Source: CAZRZN01 sp964604565
GTDB lineage: Bacteria > Pseudomonadota > Alphaproteobacteria > Rhodobacterales > Rhodobacteraceae
NCBI GenBank assembly: GCA_964604565.1
Contig: CAZRZN010000028.1
Location: 1-28,271, forward strand
Length of the DNA: 28,271 nt
Direction: 5' to 3'
Positions 7,274 through 14,428 of this stretch are shown in pieces. How positions within the stretch are numbered: the stretch's first letter is position 1; each line of letters opens with the position of its first letter. Position numbers and translations under genes: made by a program. Below the pieces are notes generated by a model. The model saw only the letters and a list, made by a program, of their open reading frames with translations. It did not search any database and had not been told where the DNA came from.

Positions 7274-9334
7274 ATGTCCCATCAATGGACATCGCCACGG
7301 CCGCACGCCTTTCGGGAGGCTTATCTGGACTGGTCCCGCCTCATCGGGATGCGGCGCGACATGCTGATCCCCGATCGGCCCGTTTGCAGCACGGAATATG
7401 CCCCCGTGTTCGTTCGGCTGATCACGGGCAAGGATCCGGTCACGGCCCGTCAGTCATTGCGTGCCCTGCTGCGGGACGAAAGCACGCCGCTGATCATGGA
7501 CAGCGCCGAATTGCAGATGCTCGAGGCACGGATAACAGACCCGAAGGATCTGTCCGGCCTGCCCGACGAATATATGCTTTATCGCAAGGTCGGGACAGCG
7601 GACAGCGATCACGCCTGCTTGTTCGAGGTGCTGGACAGCGGCGTGCCCGTCGCGATGTCCGCCGCCACAGCGCTGCCGGACCAGCCCGAGCCGATACCGG
7701 CCTCCCCCATGCCTCGCGCACCCATCGTGGCCCTGATCGACGATGGAATCGGCTTTCTGAACGCCCGGTTTTGCCGCGCCACCCGACCCGGCCAGCTACA
7801 AACGCGGTTTCACGCCCTTTGGCTGCAAGCGCTGGAGCAGCGCACCGACGCGCCGCGTGGCGCGGTTGCCGGACGGATCCTCGGCCAAGGGGACATCGAC
7901 GCCATGATCGCAAGCAAGGATGAGCGCGCCAGTTATGCGACCCTGAACGCGATGCTGTTTTCGAAGGGCACCCGCCGGGAAACCGAATTCGGCACGACCC
8001 ACGGCACCCATGTCCTGGACCTCGCCGGTGGTGCCGATCCCGACGATGCCGGGGACGCGGCGCGTGACTGGCCCCTCCTCGGCGTGCAATTGCCGCCAGA
8101 AGCCATCGACGACACCTCCGGCACCCGCGTCGAAAGCTATCTTGTCATGGGCCTGCGCTGGATCCTGCGAACAGCGCGGCAGGTGGATGCGACCGCGCCG
8201 GTGATCGTCAACCTGTCTCTCGGAATTCTGGCCGGGCCAAAGGATGGCTCCCGGTTTGCCGAATACCAGATCGAAAGGGAGGCGCGGCTGTGGGAAGAGG
8301 TCACGGGCCAGCCCGTGCGCCTCGTCTGGGCCTTTGGCAATGGCTATCGCAGCAGTCAGGTGGCGCGCCTGACCTTTGACGATGGGGACTCGCCCCGGCG
8401 CATTGCATGGCGCGCGCAGCCCGAAGATGAAACGGCCAGCTTTGTCGAAATCCATGGCCGAGGCGCGCAATCAACCGCGATGCAGATCGGGTTGAGGGCA
8501 CCCGATGGCACGAATTCCGGGCTGATGGACATCGCTCCGGGCGAGATCCGGACACTGGAACGTCCGGACGGCGCGGCGCTGGCGCGGCTCTACCATGTTC
8601 CGGAGCGGACCCACGATGGCACCACGACCTCTCCCGGCCATTACGTGCTGGCGCTTGCCCCGACGCGTGGACGGATCCCGGCAGAGCCGGAAGCCCCCGC
8701 CGGAGCGTGGCAGATAGAGGTGTCCTGCAGCGCGCGAGCCGAGGTGCTGATCCAGGTGCAGCGCGACGACGCCATTCGCGGCAGTCGATTGCGCGGCAGA
8801 CAGTCTTATCTGGACGATCCCGCTGCCTACGGCTGGGATCCCCTTCTGGCCGCCTATGTCGCCCCGGATGCGGCAGGTGCGATCGACGATCGCGGCACGC
8901 ATAATGCGCTGGTGACAGCGACGGGGCGGCAGGTTTTCAGCGTGGGGGCAGCGCAGCATTCCGGTCACGATCCTGATGGCGGCCCCGCGAATTACCATCC
9001 TGCGCCCTATTCCGGTCAGGGGGCCGCTTGGTCAGTCGCGGGGCCGACGGCGGCCACCGCTGTCGGGTCAGGCGCCTTTTACGGCGGCCTCCTTGCGACC
9101 GGCACGTTCAGCGGCAGCGCACGGCGGCTGAGCGGGACCAGCGCCGCCGCAGGCCTTCTCAGTCGCGCTTTGGGCCTCTCGGCCGCCAGAATCCTGAAGA
9201 ACGCGCGCGAGGGCCGAGGCGATCAGATGGACGACCTGGACCCCGCCTTGCTTATCGTTGTCCCGACCGATGGCGATGAGTCCCGCCTTGGCGCAGCAAT
9301 CGTAGACCACCACCACAGGCAGCCCACCTGTTGA
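7274..9334 (+). CDS. Subtilisin-like (S8) serine peptidase, cytoplasmic
   Basis: The 686-residue protein has the complete subtilase catalytic set. Asp156 is in VALIDDGIGF, His243 in THGTHVLDL, the oxyanion Asn356 in WAFGNG, and Ser623 in LSGTSAAAG. There is no signal peptide and no membrane segment, so the protease should act inside the cell. A 145-residue N-terminal region precedes the protease domain and may be a prodomain or a partner-binding domain. Between Asn356 and Ser623 lie about 265 residues, far more than in small subtilisins; about 365-500 is strand-rich, suggesting an inserted beta domain. GGAGG 8 nt upstream supports the ATG at 7274. It diverges from the bromoperoxidase-like gene and converges with the PAP2-type gene (34 bp apart). 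The substrate is unknown. Confidence 0.85.
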   Translation: MSHQWTSPRPHAFREAYLDWSRLIGMRRDMLIPDRPVCSTEYAPVFVRLITGKDPVTARQSLRALLRDESTPLIMDSAELQMLEARITDPKDLSGLPDEYMLYRKVGTADSDHACLFEVLDSGVPVAMSAATALPDQPEPIPASPMPRAPIVALIDDGIGFLNARFCRATRPGQLQTRFHALWLQALEQRTDAPRGAVAGRILGQGDIDAMIASKDERASYATLNAMLFSKGTRRETEFGTTHGTHVLDLAGGADPDDAGDAARDWPLLGVQLPPEAIDDTSGTRVESYLVMGLRWILRTARQVDATAPVIVNLSLGILAGPKDGSRFAEYQIEREARLWEEVTGQPVRLVWAFGNGYRSSQVARLTFDDGDSPRRIAWRAQPEDETASFVEIHGRGAQSTAMQIGLRAPDGTNSGLMDIAPGEIRTLERPDGAALARLYHVPERTHDGTTTSPGHYVLALAPTRGRIPAEPEAPAGAWQIEVSCSARAEVLIQVQRDDAIRGSRLRGRQSYLDDPAAYGWDPLLAAYVAPDAAGAIDDRGTHNALVTATGRQVFSVGAAQHSGHDPDGGPANYHPAPYSGQGAAWSVAGPTAATAVGSGAFYGGLLATGTFSGSARRLSGTSAAAGLLSRALGLSAARILKNAREGRGDQMDDLDPALLIVVPTDGDESRLGAAIVDHHHRQPTC

Positions 9335-9368
9335 CGCATCTTTGCGTTCCGGGGCATTCGGACGTGAA

Positions 9369-10475
9369 TCACCACTCTGCCTTGGCTTCGGCCCACATCT
9401 CCCGCAGCCAGTCGGGCACTGCGCCCTTGGGCAATGGCAGGGTCCCGCACTCGATTTCCGCCGGATTTCCGAGCGCCTCCGTCATCCGGGCCAGCGTGAA
9501 ATCGCCCGCATAGCCCGCCCCCGCAAAGCGGCGCGTCGGCGTTTCCTTTTCCCCGTCCAACAGGTTGACCGCCGCTTCGGCGACGGTCACGCCCAAGACC
9601 GCCCCAGCCATGCTGTCCGTCGGGAAATGCACGCCCGCGACTGTCCGGTTCATCGCGATCCGCTCCGCATGGCGATAGATTTCACTGCCCGCCGCGATCT
9701 GTTCGACCGGATCGACCGGCCCGTCCAGAAACAACCGCGACAGCAACGTCGCGCAGGCAAACGCCTCTGTCGCGTGACCGGATGGCCAGGATCCATGCCC
9801 CGGCGTCTGGATCACAGGCTGCACCCTGCGCGACATGGCAATCGGGCGGGCGACGTCGAAACCGTGCTTCAACGGCATCTCGATCATGGTGCACAGGCGC
9901 AGCATCGCCTGGTTCAGCGCCAGCGTCCATTTGGTCGCATCCGGCGCGAGGTAACCCACGAGGCCGAAGAAGCTTTGGATATCGCCGGTTTGCAGGATGA
10001 TCTCGTTGAGGCGGTCCTGACGCAGATCGGCATAGCTGCGCAGGTAGGTCATTTGCTTTGCCGCCAGATGGGCGCTGTCGGGGGCTTCCAGCGTCACGAG
10101 GGGCTTTCCCTTCAGCGCGACCTTCCCGACGACCGGGTTGGTCCCGTCCAACGTGACAGAGAACAGGCCCTGCAGACTGGCATCCATCACCGCGCGTCGC
10201 GGACCCGTTGCCATTGCCTTCAGCGCGGCCCAACTGTCGCGCCCGTCCTGCTTGGGCGTCCGGTCGGCAGTGCCATCCCAATAGCCTACCGTGCCGTCGC
10301 GGGCCATTCCCAGCGCAGCCCCCGCGAAGGTCGAGTCCGGNNNNNNNNNNNNNNNNNNNNNNNNNNNNNNNNNNNNNNNNNNNNNNNNNNNNNNNNNNNN
10401 NNNNNNNNNNNNNNNNNNNNNNNNNNNNNNNNNNNNNNNNCTGTTCTGCGAATTGTAAAGACCTGAGACGGGCAT
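9369..10475 (-). CDS. PAP2 / vanadium-dependent haloperoxidase superfamily enzyme, interrupted by N gap
   Basis: Numbering counts the 100-base gap as written, giving about 368 residues with 34 unknown near the N-terminus. All three anion-site motifs shared by PAP2 phosphatases and vanadium haloperoxidases are present: K203-x6-R210-P, WPSGH (230-234) and R277-x5-H283-x3-D287. A His (227) sits seven residues before the catalytic His, where bromoperoxidases often have His and the fungal chloroperoxidase has Phe. This favours a haloperoxidase-like enzyme but is not decisive. There are no obvious clustered membrane helices and no signal peptide, unlike membrane PAP2 lipid phosphatases. The start at 10475 has GAGGA just upstream. 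The frame stays open across the N run, but real gap length is unknown. It diverges from the SARP-type regulator. Confidence 0.75.
   Translation of the reverse strand: MPVSGLYNSQNXXXXXXXXXXXXXXXXXXXXXXXXXXXXXXXXXXPDSTFAGAALGMARDGTVGYWDGTADRTPKQDGRDSWAALKAMATGPRRAVMDASLQGLFSVTLDGTNPVVGKVALKGKPLVTLEAPDSAHLAAKQMTYLRSYADLRQDRLNEIILQTGDIQSFFGLVGYLAPDATKWTLALNQAMLRLCTMIEMPLKHGFDVARPIAMSRRVQPVIQTPGHGSWPSGHATEAFACATLLSRLFLDGPVDPVEQIAAGSEIYRHAERIAMNRTVAGVHFPTDSMAGAVLGVTVAEAAVNLLDGEKETPTRRFAGAGYAGDFTLARMTEALGNPAEIECGTLPLPKGAVPDWLREMWAEAKAEW
10341..10440. other. Assembly gap of 100 N inside the PAP2-type gene
   Basis: Exactly 100 unknown bases, the usual placeholder for a gap of unknown length. It removes part of the N-terminal region of the PAP2/haloperoxidase-type protein, after about residue 11. 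I could not find a repeat shared by the two edges. Confidence 0.98.
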
Positions 10476-10483
10476 GGTATCCT

Positions 10484-10495
10484 CATGAAATATGG
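10484..10495 (+). repeat. 12-mer CATGAAATATGG, copy 2
   Basis: Identical to 7119-7130. It lies in the 152-bp divergent region between the PAP2-type enzyme and the SARP-type regulator, 9 bp upstream of the PAP2-type start codon, and overlaps that gene's ribosome binding area when read on the minus strand. Confidence 0.6.
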
Positions 10496-10627
10496 ACCGA
10501 GTTTTCGGCAATGCCCGGCTGAGGTCAAAGATATTCTGTCCCGCGCCGAATTGATTTGCGAATGGTGCACGTCCGTTGCCGCAACGTCACGGCAATGCTA
10601 GCCTCTGCCAAACTGCTGGGATACCGC

Positions 10628-12238
10628 ATGACAGACCTCAAGGTCCAAAGGATCACGATCAATGTTCTCGGAACGTTTCAGCTCCGCGGCAGTGACGGTG
10701 TGCCGCTGCCTCTGAAAGGCGCCAAGAACCAGGCGCTGCTGGCGATGCTGGCGCTCAGCCCGGACATGACCCGTCCGCGCCGCTGGATAGAGGACAAGCT
10801 CTGGTCGCGTTTCGGATCCGAACAGGCCAGCGCCAACCTGCGGCAGGCGCTGTCCAAACTCCGCGCTGCATTGGGTCCTGCTGCGGGTGTGATCATCGCA
10901 GACCGCAGCAGCGTCATGCTGGACGCGCGCCGCGTCACCGTGGACCTGCACGAAGAGGTCGTTCCCGATGATGACCGGATCGAACTGTTGCAAGCACTGG
11001 ATGTGCGCGATCCGGAGTTCGAGGACTGGTTGCGACAGGAACGCGCTGCCCTGCAGGACAAGATTGCAAAGGCCAACCCGTTCGAGAGCCGCGGAGTGCT
11101 GATCAACTGCCGCGTCACCGCAGAGGCCCCGGGCCGCGACCAGATGATGGGAGAGGTGCTTGCCAACCAGATCGGCGAAAACATCGCCGAGCAGGTGCGC
11201 GCCTGGCGCCAGTCTGACAGCGATCTGCCCTTGCCCGCCTCGGCCCCGATGAGCGACATCCTCATCAACACACAGCTGGTTGCGAACACGGATGGCGGGC
11301 ACGCGTTGTTCATCAAGGCCACCCATCAGCCCACTGCACGCATCCTGTATTCCAAACTGCAACAACTGGCCCGTATCGAGGATATCCTGAACGCGGAGAT
11401 CGACATCTCCCGGACCGTCTTCGAAGCCGCCGACCAGATCATCGGAAAATTGCCACAGGTTCTGGAAAACGACCGGCCGGAAGCCCGCAGCACCGCCTTG
11501 TCCCGTCTGGGACTGTTCCAGATGTTCAGCTTTGAAAAGGACGCCCTGCGCGAGGCCTATGGCCTCATGGAAAAGGCCTTTCAACGCGACGAGAACGGCA
11601 TCTATCTGGCCTGGGCCAGCATGATCCGCCTGACCCAGATGATCGAAATGGCCGAGGAGGATCAGGCGCCCCTGCTCGAAGAAGCGGTGGACTTGCATTA
11701 CCGGGCCATGGAACTTGCCCCGGACAATGTGCTGGTTCATGCCATCGTCTCCAAGGTGCGCGGCACCGCGCTTGGCGATACGGCGGGCGTATTGGATCTG
11801 GCGCGGAACGCGGTGGACCGAAACCCTGCGAATGCCTTCGCTTGGAAATCCTTGTCCGATGCCCTGATCCTGGCGGGCGATTTGCCCGGGGCCTTTGACG
11901 CCTCTGCACGGGCGTGCAAGATCGCCCGCACCTCACCCTTCAAACACTATTGGGACACGGGGCATTGCATCGTAGCGGTGGCCTGCAATCGCCCCCAGGA
12001 CGCCATTGAGGCCGGTGAGGCCGCTGCCAGATCCGCACCAATGTCGCGGGTTGCCCATCGGCACCTTCTGGCGCTCTACGCGATGGAAGGTCAGTTGGAA
12101 AAGGCCCAGGCGGTGGCCGACAAGATGCGCAGGATCGAACCGGGATTTTCACTGGACCGGTTGGTGAACGATGACAGCTATCCGGTGCGCACATTGCGCA
12201 AGAACGGCTTGCTGGAGCCGATCCGCGCGCTTCTGTAG
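10628..12238 (+). CDS. SARP/BTAD-type transcriptional regulator with TPR-like C-terminus
   Basis: The protein has 536 residues. Residues about 8-105 form an OmpR/SARP-type winged-helix domain, opening with ITINVLGTFQLRGSDG and containing the helix pair around EDKLWSRFGSEQASANLRQALSKLRAALG. A short bacterial-transcriptional-activation-like segment follows (about 115-147). The middle (155-275) resembles the TolB/adenylate-cyclase-associated linker of large TPR regulators. Residues 285-505 are helical repeats of TPR type, with A-x3-P and N/L patterns such as RNAVDRNPANAFAWKSLSDA. SARP proteins activate nearby clusters by binding 11-bp-phased direct repeats, and such an array is seen at 7062-7125. 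The start at 10628 is chosen because the domain begins there; in-frame ATGs at 10556 and 10595 lack better ribosome sites. The C-terminal repeats may sense a ligand or partner (inference). Confidence 0.8.
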   Translation: MTDLKVQRITINVLGTFQLRGSDGVPLPLKGAKNQALLAMLALSPDMTRPRRWIEDKLWSRFGSEQASANLRQALSKLRAALGPAAGVIIADRSSVMLDARRVTVDLHEEVVPDDDRIELLQALDVRDPEFEDWLRQERAALQDKIAKANPFESRGVLINCRVTAEAPGRDQMMGEVLANQIGENIAEQVRAWRQSDSDLPLPASAPMSDILINTQLVANTDGGHALFIKATHQPTARILYSKLQQLARIEDILNAEIDISRTVFEAADQIIGKLPQVLENDRPEARSTALSRLGLFQMFSFEKDALREAYGLMEKAFQRDENGIYLAWASMIRLTQMIEMAEEDQAPLLEEAVDLHYRAMELAPDNVLVHAIVSKVRGTALGDTAGVLDLARNAVDRNPANAFAWKSLSDALILAGDLPGAFDASARACKIARTSPFKHYWDTGHCIVAVACNRPQDAIEAGEAAARSAPMSRVAHRHLLALYAMEGQLEKAQAVADKMRRIEPGFSLDRLVNDDSYPVRTLRKNGLLEPIRALL

Positions 12239-12572
12239 GGAACGACCGACCCCAACCCAAGCAGATCGGCACCAGGGTGCGGCGGCAACCATCGACACGG
12301 TCAAATCCCGCGNNNNNNNNNNNNNNNNNNNNNNNNNNNNNNNNNNNNNNNNNNNNNNNNNNNNNNNNNNNNNNNNNNNNNNNNNNNNNNNNNNNNNNNN
12401 NNNNNNNNNNNNGTCAAATCCCGCGGCCCATCATGCGAATGCGTCGAAATTGGCGATGCGCCGGTGGCCGGTAGGATGACATGATCTGGGTCGGCCGCCG
12501 TGGCGATACCATGCGTGCAGGACCGGCAGGTAACTTGCAAACCGCACAACACCACACAGAAGGGAATCGCTT
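12239..12572. other. Intergenic stretch containing the second assembly gap
   Basis: Between the SARP-type gene and the end of yqgE lie 334 positions, of which 100 are N. I see no gene, no T-tailed hairpin and no promoter I would defend in the readable parts (12239-12312 and 12413-12572). A gene fragment hidden in the gap cannot be excluded. Confidence 0.5.
12300..12425. repeat. 13-bp direct repeat flanking a 100-N assembly gap
   Basis: GTCAAATCCCGCG ends the left contig (12300-12312) and begins the right contig (12413-12425), with exactly 100 N (12313-12412) between. Either the two contigs truly overlap by 13 bp and there is no gap, or a repeat built on this unit stopped the assembly. Confidence 0.9.
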
Positions 12573-13154
12573 TCAGGCTCTCCCGCCCGCTGCGGACAGG
12601 GCAAGTGCCGCGACACCAATGGAATTCAGCGCCGCCTCCCATTTTTCCACATCCGGCAGATCGAAGATGAGATCGGGCGCCGCATCGCAGACCAGCCATC
12701 CATTGGCGGCGATCTCGCTTTCCAACTGCCCTCCGGCCCAACCGGAGTACCCCAGCATCATAAGCCATTTTTCCGGCCCCTGGCCGCTGGCAAGATCCTC
12801 CAGGATATCAAGGGTTGCTGTCATCTGGATGTCCTCACGCACCTCCAGAGTCGTTACCACGGACGTATACTCCCCGGTGTGCAGGACAAACCCGCGGCCC
12901 ATTTCCACCGGTCCGCCAAAATGCACGCTGCGCCCCGAAAGATCCGAGGCCGAATCGATGTCCAACTGCGAAAGCAGGGTCGGCATGTCAACGTCACCGC
13001 TTGGCTTGTTGATGATCAGCCCCATCGCCCCATCGTCGGAATGGTCGCAAATGAAGACGACGCTGTGTTCGAAACGCGGATCCTCCATGCCGGGCATCGC
13101 GATCAGCATGTGCCCCGTCAGGTTTGTAGGATCGGTTCCGGTCAAGCCCGTCAT
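12573..13154 (-). CDS. YqgE/AlgH family protein (UPF0301)
   Basis: The 193-residue protein has the family signatures: HMLIAMPGMEDPRFEHSVV near the N-terminus, GLIINKPSG (45-53), GGPVE (80-84) and LGYSGWAGGQLESEI (134-148). YqgE proteins are cytoplasmic and very widespread; their biochemical role is not settled, though AlgH in Pseudomonas has been linked to alginate regulation. The start at 13154 is preferred over the upstream ATG at 13220 because an AGGA element lies about 7 nt upstream and the protein then begins at the normal position. It diverges from the DsbD-domain-like gene across 141 bp. Confidence 0.9.
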   Translation of the reverse strand: MTGLTGTDPTNLTGHMLIAMPGMEDPRFEHSVVFICDHSDDGAMGLIINKPSGDVDMPTLLSQLDIDSASDLSGRSVHFGGPVEMGRGFVLHTGEYTSVVTTLEVREDIQMTATLDILEDLASGQGPEKWLMMLGYSGWAGGQLESEIAANGWLVCDAAPDLIFDLPDVEKWEAALNSIGVAALALSAAGGRA

Positions 13155-13295
13155 CGGCAGTCCTTTCGTCTTGTGTCCCCATACCATGACGGCCCGCGCC
13201 AAGGCTGGCAAGGGCGTCACATTCGCGTCATTCCGATAGCCCGTTCTCTGGAACGTGACTTTTCATTTCAGCGGAAAGCGACCATTTGATGTTTC

Positions 13296-14093
13296 ATGAA
13301 ACGCTTTCTCGCCGCGATCCTGCTTGCACTGCTGCCCGGCCTTGCCGCGGCCGAAAATTATGACAATGTCATTGCCGCCGAATTGCTGCCCGGCTGGCGG
13401 CTGTCCAATGGCGACCACATGGCCGCGCTGCACCTGCGCCTCGCGCCGGGGTGGAAGACCTACTGGCGCACACCGGGCGATGCCGGCATCCCGCCGCAGT
13501 TCAACTGGCGCGGTGCCGCCAACACAAAAGGCGTCGGCGTCCATTGGCCGGCACCCATGGTGTTCTGGCAGTCCGGCATGCGCTCAATCGGGTATCAGAA
13601 CGAGGTTGTCCTGCCGCTGCGCGTGACACTGAAGAACGGCACCCGTGACGCGCAGCTTGGCGGGACCATAGATCTTGGAATTTGCAAGGACGTCTGCCTG
13701 CCGCACAGCGTTCGGGTCTCAGCACATCTTTCCGCCGACATGAACAAGCCTGATCCATCCATCGTTGCGGCCCTCGCGGATCTGCCGTTCGCGCCGAGGG
13801 ATGCCGGTGTGATGGGCGTCGCGTGCCGGATCACGCCGCGGCCTGACGGGATGGGCCTGCATGTGGCCATCGACATGCCGACGGGAACCGGCCGCGAAGA
13901 AACGGTCGTCGAAGCGGCCGACCCGAACCTATGGATCGCCGACCCCGCCACATCATGGCAGGGGGGGCAGCTCATGGTGGATACACGGATCACGCATATG
14001 GCCGGAAATGCCTTTGCACTGGACAGGTCCGGCCTGCGCATCACGATCCTTGGCGGGCACATGCCGGTGGAGATTTCCGGCTGCAACGGGTGA
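13296..14093 (+). CDS. Secreted DsbD N-terminal-domain-like protein
   Basis: The 265-residue protein has a signal peptide (MKRFLAAILLALLPGLAAA, cleavage near residue 19) followed by an immunoglobulin-like domain matching the N-terminal periplasmic domain of the thiol transporter DsbD. Typical features are LHLRLAPGWKTYWRTPGDAGIPP (45-67) and a conserved Cys pair in LGICKDVCLP (C130 and C134). In DsbD this domain passes electrons from the membrane domain to periplasmic substrates. Here neither the DsbD membrane domain nor the thioredoxin-like domain is attached or encoded next door, so it must work with a separate partner, perhaps a CcdA-type protein elsewhere. Ribosome site is weak. The start codon sits inside the palindrome GTTTCATGAAAC (13291-13302). 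Confidence 0.8.
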   Translation: MKRFLAAILLALLPGLAAAENYDNVIAAELLPGWRLSNGDHMAALHLRLAPGWKTYWRTPGDAGIPPQFNWRGAANTKGVGVHWPAPMVFWQSGMRSIGYQNEVVLPLRVTLKNGTRDAQLGGTIDLGICKDVCLPHSVRVSAHLSADMNKPDPSIVAALADLPFAPRDAGVMGVACRITPRPDGMGLHVAIDMPTGTGREETVVEAADPNLWIADPATSWQGGQLMVDTRITHMAGNAFALDRSGLRITILGGHMPVEISGCNG

Positions 14094-14428
14094 CGGAAAA
14101 CGACGCTTAGAAGAACGGGGTCTGCGCGACAGTGGTCATGGGAATGGCGGCCCGCGGCACTTAGCCATTGCGAATATCTTGTCAGCCTGCGCTCATTTCA
14201 TTTCGCAATTCTTCGAGGATGTCCGCCGATTTTCCCACGGCGCGACAGAGGAAAACACCCGCTGGCCACCGGCACATGCTGCACTGATCTCAGGATCAAA
14301 GGTCGGGTCCTTCGGCAAAGCGGCGATACAACACCGCCTGCCGTATTCTCGACAAAGACGAGAATTTCACCACAAACGGGCCGATTTGCAGGTGTCCGGC
14401 GGGCGAAGTCCGAAAAGATCTAGGGGGT
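14094..14428. other. 335-bp intergenic stretch with one hairpin and a tiny open frame
   Basis: This lies between the DsbD-like gene and the 3' end of the RND permease gene, which converge. It holds a perfect 7-bp hairpin, ATTCTCG (14345-14351) and CGAGAAT (14359-14365), without a T-run on either strand. On the minus strand 14182-14277 encodes a 31-residue frame ending KSADILEELRNEMSAG, which reads like the tail of a real protein but has no ribosome site. It may be a gene remnant. Otherwise I see nothing. Confidence 0.4.

Noticed and set aside
13291..13302. Palindrome GTTTCATGAAAC centred on the start codon of the DsbD-like gene
   Set aside because: A single 12-bp palindrome without a second copy or partner site; it may reflect only the codons MK and the preceding bases.
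14182..14277. 31-residue minus-strand frame ending NEMSAG
   Set aside because: The wording is protein-like, but there is no ribosome site and nothing upstream; recorded only as part of the intergenic description.
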